The notes under the pieces: model-generated
What the model saw: the letters and a program-made list of their open reading frames with translations, nothing else
The model's database searches: none
What the model was told of the DNA's origin: nothing
Shown: positions 54,889 through 62,918 of the stretch, in pieces
How positions within the stretch are numbered: the stretch's first letter is position 1
Layout of the letters: each line of letters begins with the position of its first letter
DNA from: Cyanobium sp. FGCU52
GTDB taxonomy: Bacteria > Cyanobacteriota > Cyanobacteriia > PCC-6307 > Cyanobiaceae
DNA length: 64,000 nt
Assembly (NCBI GenBank): GCA_024958715.1
Contig: JANWUS010000029.1
Span: 54,930 to 118,929 of the forward strand
Direction of reading: 5' to 3'
Made by a program: the position numbers and the translations under genes

Positions 54889-55524
54889 ATGGTGCTCACG
54901 CCCTCCCGTGAAGCCGGAGCGCAGGATGGCTTCCGCGACCTGCTCGAATCCTGCTACCGCCGCCGCAGCCTCGTCTCCCTGCCAGGTGGCAGCAGCGTGC
55001 CGCTGCTGCGCAACCACGTGTGGCTGGTGGTGCGGGGAATGGTGAAGCTGGGGGCGATCACCATCCACGGCGACGACCTGCTGCTCGGACTCGCCGGCCC
55101 GAACGAGCCCTTCGGCGATCCCCTCTCCGGGGTGGAGGCGCAGGAGGCCCGCACCCTCTGCGCCAGCGATCTTCTCTGTCTCTCCAGCAGCGAGATCCAG
55201 CAGGATCCGGCCCTGGCCGGTGCGCTGCTGCAGGCGGTGACCCTGCGCCATCGCCAGAGCCAGGCCCTGCTGGCGCTGATGGGCCTGCGGCGCGTGGAGG
55301 AGCGGGTGCGGGGCTTCCTCGAACTGCTGGCGAGCGAGTACGGCCACCCCTGCGATGAGGGTCTGCGGCTGAACCTGCGCCTCACCCACCAGGAGATCGC
55401 CAGCGCCCTGGCCACCACCCGCGTCACCGTCACCCGGGTGATCGGCACGCTCAAGGAGGAAGGCTGGCTGCAGATCGACAACCAGCGTCGCCTGGTGGTG
55501 AGCCACCTGCCGCGCCCCCGTTGA
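54889..55524 (+). CDS. ptrA: Crp/Fnr family regulator, PtrA-like
   Basis: 211 aa. A cNMP-type sensor with LPGGSSVPLLRNHVWLVVRG and LLGLAGPNEPFGDPL, and a Crp winged helix with LRLTHQEIASALATTRVTVTR (recognition helix about 170-190). In marine picocyanobacteria PtrA is a Crp-family regulator adjacent to or downstream of PhoB for phosphate stress. Here it is directly followed by phoB and phoR, and has a Pho box in front. Symbol assigned from family plus context. Confidence 0.82.
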   Translation: MVLTPSREAGAQDGFRDLLESCYRRRSLVSLPGGSSVPLLRNHVWLVVRGMVKLGAITIHGDDLLLGLAGPNEPFGDPLSGVEAQEARTLCASDLLCLSSSEIQQDPALAGALLQAVTLRHRQSQALLALMGLRRVEERVRGFLELLASEYGHPCDEGLRLNLRLTHQEIASALATTRVTVTRVIGTLKEEGWLQIDNQRRLVVSHLPRPR

Positions 55525-55589
55525 CGAAGGTCATCACGCCGCGGCCCTCACTGTTCTGGGGCACCGCGCTGCCGGGAGAGAATGGGGCC

Positions 55590-56282
55590 ATGACTCCCTC
55601 ACTGCTGGTCGTCGAGGACGACGAGACGATCCGCGAAACGATCCGTGATGCCCTGCTGCTGGAGGGCTACGCGGTCACGGCCTGCGGTGACGGGCGCGAG
55701 GCGCTCGAGACCCTGCGCAAGGCTGCCACGGGCCAGCGCTTCGCGCTGGTGGTGCTGGATCTGATGCTGCCCGGACTGGGGGGGATGGAGATCTGCCGTC
55801 AGCTGCGCCAGGCGGGAGATAGCACGCCGATCCTGGTGGTGAGCGCCCGCGACAGCGAGACCGACCGGGTGCTGGGCCTGGAGGTGGGGGCGGACGACTA
55901 TCTCACCAAGCCCTTCGGCATGCGCGAGCTGGTGGCCCGCTGCCGGGCGCTGCTGCGGCGCACGGCCACTCCCCAGCCGATGGCGCGGGTGCTGGAGCAC
56001 GCCAACCTCCGCCTCTTCCCGGAGGAATGCCGCGTCACCCGCGACGGGCAGGAGGTGAACCTCTCGCCGAAGGAATACCGGCTGCTGGAGCTGTTCATGC
56101 AGCATCCGCGGCGGGTGTGGAGCCGCGACAAGCTGCTCGAGCAGGTGTGGGGCTTCGACTATTTCGGAGACAGCAAAACGGTGGATGTGCACATCCGCTG
56201 GCTGCGCGAGAAGCTGGAGGTGAACCCGTCGGCGCCCGAGCACCTGATCACGGTGCGGGGCTTCGGCTATCGCTTCGGCTGA
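55590..56282 (+). CDS. phoB: Phosphate response regulator
   Basis: 230 aa from ATG 55590. The receiver domain has VVEDDETIRE (acidic pocket), phospho-Asp in LVVLDLMLPGLGG, and the switch Lys in DDYLTKPFG. The OmpR-type winged helix ends the protein (LSPKEYRLLELFMQHPRRVW, VDVHIRWLREKLE). A TTG at 55521 overlapping ptrA is possible but less likely. It activates genes with the Pho boxes seen in this window. Confidence 0.92.
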   Translation: MTPSLLVVEDDETIRETIRDALLLEGYAVTACGDGREALETLRKAATGQRFALVVLDLMLPGLGGMEICRQLRQAGDSTPILVVSARDSETDRVLGLEVGADDYLTKPFGMRELVARCRALLRRTATPQPMARVLEHANLRLFPEECRVTRDGQEVNLSPKEYRLLELFMQHPRRVWSRDKLLEQVWGFDYFGDSKTVDVHIRWLREKLEVNPSAPEHLITVRGFGYRFG

Positions 56283-56293
56283 GCTCGGCACGG

Positions 56294-57424
56294 ATGGATC
56301 TGCTGCTCGCGGCCTGCGCCGCCCTGGTGCTGGGCTGGTGGCTCGGCCGCCGCTCACGCCGAGCCGAGCGGCGTGGGGCCGGTCCGGGGCTGTCCCAGCT
56401 GCGCCAGTGGATCCAGGCGGCCCCGGGGGGCTGGCTGATCGTGGATGGCGAGGACAACGTCCGCCTGATCAATCCACGGGCCGAGCGGCTGCTGCAGGTG
56501 TCGGGCACCACGGCCCCGTCGGGCCCACCGGTGCCCCGGGCGCCGCTGGCGGCGGTCTGTCCGGCGCCGGAGCTGGCGACCCTGGTGCGCGATGCCCGCC
56601 GGCTGGACCGGCCCCAGCGGCTGGCCTGGCAGCCGGGGGAGGAGGAGCTGGAACTGGTGGCCCTGCCCGGTGAGCAGAACTGGGTGGCGGTGCTGCTCCA
56701 GAGCCGCCGTTCGCTCGAGGCCCAGCTGGAGCAGCAGGAGCGCTGGGTGAGCGATGTGGCCCACGAGCTCAAGACCCCGCTCACGGCCCTGCTGCTGGTG
56801 GGCGACAGCCTGGCGGCCCGGGTGACCAGCGGCAACGTGGTGCTGGTGGAGCGGCTGCAGCGGGAGCTGCTGCGGCTGCAGGAGCTGGTGGGGGATCTGC
56901 TGGAGCTCTCGCGGCTGGAGAACACCCTGCCCGGCGGCAGCCTGCGGCGGGAGGCGGTGGATCTGGCGGCGCTGCTTGAGCGGGTGTGGAGCAGCCTGCG
57001 ACCGCTGGCGGAGCAGCGGGGGATCCGGCTGGAGTCCCCGCCGGCCGGTCTCACGGTGCCGGGCGATCCTTCGCGGCTGCACCGGGTGCTGCTGAACCTG
57101 CTCGACAACGCCGTGCGCTACAGCCCCGATGGCGGCCTGGTGCAGGTGGGGCTGCAGGAATCGCCGGGGTGGTGCCGGCTGAGCGTGCGCGACCAGGGGC
57201 CGGGCCTGAGCGAGGAGGACCGCCAGCATCTGTTCGAGCGTTTCTACCGCGGCGATCCGGCGCGGGTGCGCAGCGGCCGTGGCGGCAGCGGCCTGGGGCT
57301 GGCGATCGTGCAGCAGATCGTGGTGACCCACGGAGGCCGCGTGCAGGCGGGCAACCATCCCGGCGGCGGCGCCCTGCTGGAAGTGTTCCTGCCGAGGGAG
57401 GAGGCGGCGAGGGTGGGAGGCTGA
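56294..57424 (+). CDS. phoR: Phosphate sensor histidine kinase
   Basis: 376 aa from ATG 56294, 11 bases after phoB. A single N-terminal membrane anchor (LLLAACAALVLGWWLG) precedes a PAS-like region (GGWLIVDGEDNVRLINP), HisKA with phospho-His in DVAHELKTPLTALL, and HATPase with LLNLLDNAVRYSPDG (N box), DQGPGLSEED (G1) and GGSGLGLAIVQQIV (G2). Topology with no periplasmic sensor fits PhoR signalling through the Pst system. Confidence 0.92.
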   Translation: MDLLLAACAALVLGWWLGRRSRRAERRGAGPGLSQLRQWIQAAPGGWLIVDGEDNVRLINPRAERLLQVSGTTAPSGPPVPRAPLAAVCPAPELATLVRDARRLDRPQRLAWQPGEEELELVALPGEQNWVAVLLQSRRSLEAQLEQQERWVSDVAHELKTPLTALLLVGDSLAARVTSGNVVLVERLQRELLRLQELVGDLLELSRLENTLPGGSLRREAVDLAALLERVWSSLRPLAEQRGIRLESPPAGLTVPGDPSRLHRVLLNLLDNAVRYSPDGGLVQVGLQESPGWCRLSVRDQGPGLSEEDRQHLFERFYRGDPARVRSGRGGSGLGLAIVQQIVVTHGGRVQAGNHPGGGALLEVFLPREEAARVGG

Positions 57425-57446
57425 AGCCCTGCCTCTCCGCCGTGCC

Positions 57447-58649
57447 ATGGCCGCCGCCACCCGCATGGATGCCGTGCTCGACCCGGTGATTCCCCGGGTG
57501 GGCCGCTGGCTGGCGCAGCGGTCCGATGCCCTCTCCCTGGCCCAGGGGATGGTGGGCTGGGGCCCGCCACCGGGGGTGGCGGCGGCGGTGAGCGAGGCAC
57601 TGGCGGCGGCGGGCCAGGATCCGGCGGCGGCGGCGCTCGATCGCTACGGCGCCGTGGAAGGCGATCCGGAGCTGCGCCAGGCGGTGGAGCGGCAGCTGCG
57701 GGAGTGCTGGGGCATCGACCTGGAGGGCCGTGCGGTGCTGATCACCGCCGGCAGCAACATGGCCTTCAACGCCGTGGCGCAGGCGCTGCTCGACCCGGGC
57801 GACGAGGTGATCCTGCCCCTGCCCTGGTACTTCAACCACGCCATGGCGGTGCAGCTGGCGGGCGGGGTGCCGGTAGGGGTGGAGGCGGGGCCCCAGCTCG
57901 ATCCGCAGCGGCTGGCGGCGGCGATCACGCCCCGCACCCGGGCGATCGTGACGATCTCGCCGGGCAATCCCACCGGCGTGGTGGTGGCGCCGGAGGTGCT
58001 GGCGGCGATCAACCGCCTCTGCGCCCACCACGGACTGCTGCACATCAGCGACGAGGCCTACGCCGCCTTCGTGCATGGCGCGGTGCCGCATCGCAGCCCC
58101 GGTGCCGCCAGCGGCAGCGGCGCCCACACGGTCACGCTCCAGTCGCTGTCAAAGGCCTACGGGATGGCCGGCTGGCGGGTGGGCTGGGCGGTGGTGCCTC
58201 TGGAGCTGATGGAGGCGCTGGCGAAGGTGCAGGACACGGTGCTGATCTGCCCGCCCCGCCTGCTGCAGCGGGCGGCCGTGGCGGCTTTGGCGGCGGGGGT
58301 GGACTGGCTGACGCCGCGGATCGCGGCCCTGGGCGAGCGGCGGCGCCAGCTGCTGGCGCTGCTGGCGGCGGGCGACCCGGCGGAGGACCTGCGGCTGTGG
58401 GCCGAACCCGATGGCGCCTTCTACGCACTGCTGGACACGCCGGCATCCCTGGCCGGGGAGCCGCTGGTGAAGCGTCTGGTGCTGGAGCACGGCGTGGCGA
58501 CGCTGCCGGGAGAGAGCTTCGGGCTGGCGAGCGCACCGGGGCGGGCCCTGCTGCGCCTCAGCTACGGCATGCTCAGCGCCACGGATCTGGCAGAGGCCGT
58601 GGGGCGGCTGCGCGAGGGTTTGAGGGCCGCACGATCCGGGCCCCTGTGA
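57447..58649 (+). CDS. Class I/II pyridoxal-phosphate aminotransferase
   Basis: 400 aa. Fold type I aminotransferase: SLAQGMVGWGPPPGV, AGSNMAFNAVAQALLDPGDE, SPGNPTGVVVAPEV, HISDEAYAAF (Asp and Tyr contacts) and the PLP-lysine in SLSKAYGMAGWRVGW. Near the phoBR operon with a 22-base gap, so possibly co-transcribed. Likely an aspartate/aromatic type; the exact amino acid is not clear. Confidence 0.87.
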   Translation: MAAATRMDAVLDPVIPRVGRWLAQRSDALSLAQGMVGWGPPPGVAAAVSEALAAAGQDPAAAALDRYGAVEGDPELRQAVERQLRECWGIDLEGRAVLITAGSNMAFNAVAQALLDPGDEVILPLPWYFNHAMAVQLAGGVPVGVEAGPQLDPQRLAAAITPRTRAIVTISPGNPTGVVVAPEVLAAINRLCAHHGLLHISDEAYAAFVHGAVPHRSPGAASGSGAHTVTLQSLSKAYGMAGWRVGWAVVPLELMEALAKVQDTVLICPPRLLQRAAVAALAAGVDWLTPRIAALGERRRQLLALLAAGDPAEDLRLWAEPDGAFYALLDTPASLAGEPLVKRLVLEHGVATLPGESFGLASAPGRALLRLSYGMLSATDLAEAVGRLREGLRAARSGPL

Positions 58650-58707
58650 TTCCTGTCGGCATGCGGGGATCTGCCTAGGGTTCCGGAACCTGCCCAGCCG
58701 TTAGCCG

Positions 58708-59349
58708 ATGTGGAACGCGCGCACCGTCCTGGCGTCCGGAGCGATGGCCCTGTGCCTGATCGGGGCGGGCGCCCCCGGGCGGGCCGATACGGTGAACGCC
58801 AGCTGCAGCGTCTACCCCGCCGGCAGTGACACGGCCACCAGCTCGGGGCCGTGCACCTTCTCCCAGCGCCAGGGCATCGTGGGGATCACGCTTCCGAACG
58901 GCCGGCGCTACGACCTGATTCCGGTGGGCAGCGGCCCCAACACCTACAGGGATCAGCAGGGCCAGCCGGTGCAGCGTGACGTGAGCGCGCTGGGCGAGCG
59001 GGGCCAGATCTACCGGCTGCGCAAGGAGTCGATCTTCGTCTACTGGGATCCGAACCTCTTCCAGCACGGCAAGGGGCATGGGGGCGGCGGCAGCAAGGCA
59101 GCGGCCGCACCGCCGGCCGTGGGAACCACGGTGGCCAGGCTGAGCGATCTGATCGGTGCCCGGGCGGGGCAGGCGGAGAACGAAATCCTGCGGCGCGGGT
59201 ACACCTTCGTCTCGGCGGCCCCCTCGGGGGATGCCGCCTACAGCCGCTGGCAGAAGGCCACGACCGGCAACTGCGTGATGATCCGCACGGCGGATGGGCG
59301 CTACCAGTCGATCGTGTACACGGGCAGCGCCGGGAACTGCAAGGAATGA
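58708..59349 (+). CDS. Secreted protein of unknown function
   Basis: 213 aa. A Sec signal (VLASGAMALCLIGAGAPGRA, cleavage near ADT) leads a domain with VNASCSVYPAG, ITLPNGRRYDLIPVGSG, RDQQGQPVQR and a GKGHGGGGSKAAAAP linker; the C-terminal segment AENEILRRGYTFVSA and NCVMIRTADGRYQSIVYT looks like a small repeat found in periplasmic cyanobacterial proteins. The two ends contain Cys pairs (ASCSV/GPCTF and GNCVM/GNCKE). No function recognised. Confidence 0.75.
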   Translation: MWNARTVLASGAMALCLIGAGAPGRADTVNASCSVYPAGSDTATSSGPCTFSQRQGIVGITLPNGRRYDLIPVGSGPNTYRDQQGQPVQRDVSALGERGQIYRLRKESIFVYWDPNLFQHGKGHGGGGSKAAAAPPAVGTTVARLSDLIGARAGQAENEILRRGYTFVSAAPSGDAAYSRWQKATTGNCVMIRTADGRYQSIVYTGSAGNCKE

Positions 59350-59417
59350 GCACGCGAGGAACTGGAGCGTCTGCGCTTCAGCCCCGATCGGGACCCTCTT
59401 GATCTGCTCCAACACTC

Positions 59418-59861
59418 ATGGAGATCGAGTTCGGCAACGCCGAAGCCTTGGACACCGCAGGCAGCGGATGGTTCATCGGCTTTGGCGACTGGACAAGGAG
59501 CGCCGATCCCGAAGTCGGCCATCTGCGCTTCCTTCCCCGGGAGGCCCTGGCCCAGGGGCTTCAGGTGAAGTGGATGGCGCATCCGGCCCACGATCCCCGG
59601 GGCACCGGCAAGCCCTGCAGCGAAGGCCGCACGATTTCACTGCTGGTGAGTGAGCGCGGCTGCTTCCGGCTGGAATTCTCCCCTGATCCTTCCTTCTCCC
59701 CCTCCAGCCTCGTGCGCCATACCCTCAGCCAGCACGGGGACTTCGTGATCTGGGGACCGGGCGTTCACCATCGCTGGTTCGTGGATCAAGCCTGCACGAT
59801 CCTCACGATCCGCTGGACGCCCTGCGAGGAGAGCCCCTGCCTTGAACTCAAGGTTCCCTGA
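59418..59861 (+). CDS. Cupin-like small hypothetical protein
   Basis: 147 aa. The sequence has strand-rich stretches GWFIGFGDWTR, ISLLVSERGCFRLEF and DFVIWGPGVHHRWFVD, with a His-rich turn resembling a cupin metal site (GVHHRW). It does not match a named family with confidence. Its last 13 bases overlap a convergent cupin pseudogene. Confidence 0.65.
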   Translation: MEIEFGNAEALDTAGSGWFIGFGDWTRSADPEVGHLRFLPREALAQGLQVKWMAHPAHDPRGTGKPCSEGRTISLLVSERGCFRLEFSPDPSFSPSSLVRHTLSQHGDFVIWGPGVHHRWFVDQACTILTIRWTPCEESPCLELKVP

Positions 59862-60017
59862 GGATATCGACGGAGATTTCCACCGCGGTAATCGCCCCTC
59901 TGTTCTCGAGCCAGTGGTTGGTGTTGCGATCCTCGGGCCAGCCCACTCCCGGTCCAGGGAAGCAAGCAGCTTCACGTCCACACCCTTCGTCTCGTGAGCC
60001 ACCTGTTCATGAGCCAT
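59849..60017 (-). pseudogene. Cupin protein remnant with internal deletion
   Basis: Read on the minus strand, the first 22 codons from ATG 60017 give MAHEQVAHETKGVDVKLLAS, the opening of a short cupin family. They then join out of frame to the family's end: GPGVGWPEDRNTNHWLENRG and ITAVEISVDILREP, ending TGA at 59849. The central ~60 residues carrying most of the cupin barrel are gone. It overlaps the 3' end of the convergent gene. Seen directly; the deletion is inferred from the known family layout. Confidence 0.7.
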
Positions 60018-60124
60018 GCTGCCACTCTCCACGCTCTGTTTCCTGAGCCGATGGAGGTCCCACCCGTGCAGCGCGACGCCTCACCAGGCTGATCACACCA
60101 GGCTGATGAAGGGCCCTCGCGCGA

Positions 60125-61594
60125 TCAAAGGGGTGCCGTTTCCGAAGGCACACCCGCCTCCACCATCTCCTCCGGCGCCGGCGCTGGCCGGCCCGCCAGC
60201 ACGCGCCGCAGCCGCTCCCGGAACCACTGCAGGGGGTGGCCGATATCGGCATCATCCAGGAGGCCGCGCTGGCGCAGGCAGTCCTGGTAGCTGCGCAGCA
60301 CATCGCTGCGGCGGGCCACCTCGCGGGCCACGAGGTCGGCGAACTCGGGATGGGACGCCAGCAGGGCGCGGAAGCTGCCGCTGGGGATCACGAACAGCGT
60401 GGTGTCCACCGGCGCGATCATCGTCGTGGGGTAGGGCACCTGCATCAGCAGCGGCAGTTCGCCGAAGAATTCCCCGGCCGAGAAGGTGAACAGCCGATGG
60501 CTCACCCGTTCGGTGGCGTGGATGGCCTCCACATGACCGGAGAGCACGAGGTGAAAGGCCTTCCCTTCCTCCCCCTGGTTGATGAGCACCCTGCCGGCGG
60601 GGATGGTGCGCCGCGCACCACTGCCCACCAGTTCGCGCGCCCGTCGGCGATCCATGGTGCGGAACCAGGGGTGATCGGGAAGTTCGTCCTGCAGGCAGCA
60701 GCGCTCCTGACGCGGCCCGGAGGCGGGGGTGGGCGCCGGAGCCGCCGGGCCTGTACGGGAATCGAGGAGCTGCACCTGCTGGCGAGCCCCGGCCAGTTCG
60801 ATACCGCGCAGCCGCAGCCCCTCCTCGATGGCGTAATTGAGCGAACTGCGCAGGGCCATGCGGGTGTGGATCGCCGAGGTCCAGGCCCAGAGCTCGAACA
60901 CCAGCCCCCGCTCCTCCAGCCCATGGAGCAGCACCTTCGGCGGCGGATCGGCCAGCACGGCGGGCTCGTCGAGGGCAGCCTCCAGCAGTACCTCGGTCAC
61001 GGCCAGGGGGTCGCTGCCGTGGGCCACGATCACCATCACATCCACCCGCCCATCGGAGCTGACGTAGCTGAGGTTCTTGACCGGGCCGTTGGTGATCGAC
61101 GAATTCGGCACGACGATCTCGGAGCCCTGGAAGGTGCGGATCACGGTGGAGCGGATCGAGATCTCGCGGATGGTGCCGATGGTGTTGTCGAACTCGATCA
61201 GGTCACCCACCTTCAGCTTGCCCTCCATCAGCAGGGTGAGGCCGCTGCTGAGGTTGCGGGTGAGCTCCTGGAGGCCGAAGCCCACACCCACACCGACGGC
61301 ACCGAACAGCACGGCCAGGGCACCGAAATCGAGCCCCATCCCCTGCACCACCACCACGTAGCCCAGGGCCGCCAGAACCATCGACAGCAGGGTGGCGATC
61401 GCCTCGCGGCGCCCCTCCGGCAGGCCGAACCAGCGCAGCACCCGCTGGGCCAGCAGGCGCCGGAGCCAGCGCGCCGCCAGGCTCACCACCACCAGCAGGG
61501 CCAGAACCTGCAGGATCCACAGCAGCGAGAGGCTCTGGCGCCCGAGAGGGAACAGGGGCGCCGTGAACAGGCGCTGCAGGCGGTCGAGGATCAC
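60125..61594 (-). CDS. MscS-family mechanosensitive channel with cyclic-nucleotide-binding domain
   Basis: 489 aa. Three membrane segments (about 20-100), with a Gly/Ala-rich pore helix (LFGAVGVGVGFGLQELTRNLSSG), followed by the MscS beta domain (GDLIEFDNTIGTIREISIRST, IVVPNSSITNGPVKN). A long C-terminal extension has a cNMP-binding fold: GRVLINQGEEGKAFHLVLSGHV and FSAGEFFGELPLLMQVPYPTT (about 335-420). The phosphate-binding cassette reads GEFFGELPLLMQVPYPTT, where an Arg is expected before the T pair but Tyr-Pro is present, so nucleotide binding is uncertain. Confidence 0.88.
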   Translation of the reverse strand: MILDRLQRLFTAPLFPLGRQSLSLLWILQVLALLVVVSLAARWLRRLLAQRVLRWFGLPEGRREAIATLLSMVLAALGYVVVVQGMGLDFGALAVLFGAVGVGVGFGLQELTRNLSSGLTLLMEGKLKVGDLIEFDNTIGTIREISIRSTVIRTFQGSEIVVPNSSITNGPVKNLSYVSSDGRVDVMVIVAHGSDPLAVTEVLLEAALDEPAVLADPPPKVLLHGLEERGLVFELWAWTSAIHTRMALRSSLNYAIEEGLRLRGIELAGARQQVQLLDSRTGPAAPAPTPASGPRQERCCLQDELPDHPWFRTMDRRRARELVGSGARRTIPAGRVLINQGEEGKAFHLVLSGHVEAIHATERVSHRLFTFSAGEFFGELPLLMQVPYPTTMIAPVDTTLFVIPSGSFRALLASHPEFADLVAREVARRSDVLRSYQDCLRQRGLLDDADIGHPLQWFRERLRRVLAGRPAPAPEEMVEAGVPSETAPL

Positions 61595-61641
61595 CCGGGG
61601 TCGGCGGTGCCTGCCTGTCTTCTAGCGGTTCTGCCGTGAAT

Positions 61642-62124
61642 TCACGGGCCGTAGCCGCGCGGATCCTGAACTTCACGCTTGTTGCCCGAAAACGCTTCGA
61701 ACAGCTGACGATGCCTGGCGAGCCCATACTCGTCGACGCGACTTTCGTAGGAGCGCACCCATCGGAGCAGGTTCTCCAGATGGGCATCCTGTTCAGAGCG
61801 CGATTCAAATTTGTCAGGCTCCCAGGGCCTTGAGAGGCAATGGGCGATGCAGGCCTCGACACCAGGGTTGAGGAAGATCAGCTCATCACCGTGCTCCAGC
61901 AGAGGTTCGATGATGTCGGCATAACAACCTTCGATGATCCAGCTCTGATTGCCTGCGATCCAGCGCATCACCTCCGCGATGCTCTCCTGAAGCGGGCGCC
62001 TTTCCATGCCGCCCTGAAACGCCACCTCGTCGAGCGAAAGCAGGGCAGCAGGATGGCTGGCCATCAGCGTCCTGGCCAGGGTGGTTTTACCTGCACCAGC
62101 GTTGCCGAGAATGATCACCTTCAT
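61642..62124 (-). CDS. Small P-loop nucleoside/adenylate kinase-like protein
   Basis: 160 aa. Walker A ILGNAGAGKTTLARTL at the N-terminus; LLSLDEVAF and SWIIEGCYADI are like the shikimate/adenylate kinase-type AAA_17/18 families; a lid region with RPWEPDKFESR follows. A small-molecule kinase, substrate unknown. Its ATG overlaps the stop of the 49-aa gene (ATGA). G+C is lower than in neighbours. Confidence 0.8.
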   Translation of the reverse strand: MKVIILGNAGAGKTTLARTLMASHPAALLSLDEVAFQGGMERRPLQESIAEVMRWIAGNQSWIIEGCYADIIEPLLEHGDELIFLNPGVEACIAHCLSRPWEPDKFESRSEQDAHLENLLRWVRSYESRVDEYGLARHRQLFEAFSGNKREVQDPRGYGP

Positions 62125-62270
62125 GGGGTTACCGGGTCTTCGGGTTCGCCTGCTGGGAGCTGGTTGATGGCGTGATGCTCAACAGCATCAACCGGGAGTG
62201 AACAGAACCCGGCCTCGAAGGCGGCTCGGCTGGCCGGGTCGATCCCGATGCGAGAGATCTTGATGATCAT
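62121..62270 (-). CDS. Short protein resembling the start of an antibiotic-biosynthesis monooxygenase domain
   Basis: 49 aa from ATG 62270. The opening MIIKISRIGIDPASRAAFEA resembles the first strand and helix of ABM-type (dimeric alpha+beta barrel) proteins, which are normally about 95-100 aa; the second half is missing. It overlaps the stop of the upstream gene and the start of the downstream kinase by four bases each, so it is placed as a true member of the operon, yet it may be a truncated remnant. Confidence 0.5.
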   Translation of the reverse strand: MIIKISRIGIDPASRAAFEAGFCSLPVDAVEHHAINQLPAGEPEDPVTP

Positions 62271-62884
62271 GGCGTTGGCAGGCGAAGAGCCAGGATCGCC
62301 AGACCCATGCATGCACCAATGGCGAAACCGATGGGTCCACCGATCAGCAGCCCAAAGATCATGAGAAGCAGTGCCACAATGTTCTGGAGCAGTCGAAGAT
62401 CCTTGTGCAGCCTGATGATCTTCTGCCGCTGGGCCCTAGGGCGTGATCGCAGCTTCCGTTCATGATGATCGCGGAGAATCTGCCGATCAGAGCAGGCAGA
62501 GCCGATCGACTCCCGAGGGAACCTTTCCCTCGCCTGTTGATGGGTGACGTTGAAATCAGGAATCCACCATCTCGGAACCTCATGCCCATACTTCATTCGC
62601 CGATTACGTTCTTCTGAGGTCACAGTCTCCACCTCCAGGACTACCGAAGCCTTGATTCGCTTGAAAGCCAGATCCGCCCGTTCAACGATCCTATCCCCAT
62701 CACCAATCCGAGAACACGCACCAAGCCAAGCTCCAGTCCTTGCCTTGAAGGAACATTCGACAGGGTCCAACGTTGAATCCTGCACGACAGGGCTGAACGT
62801 CGCGACAACCGTCTGCCGTGAACCCCGGGTGGCGGGCTGCGGGCCTTGGATGGCATCACCCCTTCCGGCGCCGGGCCGGCGCAA
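62267..62884 (-). CDS. Hypothetical protein with C-terminal membrane hairpin
   Basis: 205 aa from ATG 62884 (the first ~25 residues may not be coding). A soluble part with charged stretches (KRIKASVVLEVETVTSEER, YGHEVPRWWIPDFNVTHQQA) ends in a Gly-rich hydrophobic pair (LLLMIFGLLIGGPIGFAIGACMG, about 168-198). The ~HHERKLRSRPRAQRQK stretch could bind DNA or RNA. No family recognised. First of a three-gene ATGA-linked operon; lower G+C than neighbours suggests acquisition. Confidence 0.6.
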   Translation of the reverse strand: MRRPGAGRGDAIQGPQPATRGSRQTVVATFSPVVQDSTLDPVECSFKARTGAWLGACSRIGDGDRIVERADLAFKRIKASVVLEVETVTSEERNRRMKYGHEVPRWWIPDFNVTHQQARERFPRESIGSACSDRQILRDHHERKLRSRPRAQRQKIIRLHKDLRLLQNIVALLLMIFGLLIGGPIGFAIGACMGLAILALRLPTP

Positions 62885-62918
62885 CGGATGACAGGCCAGC
62901 TCGTGGGACGGGCGCGGG

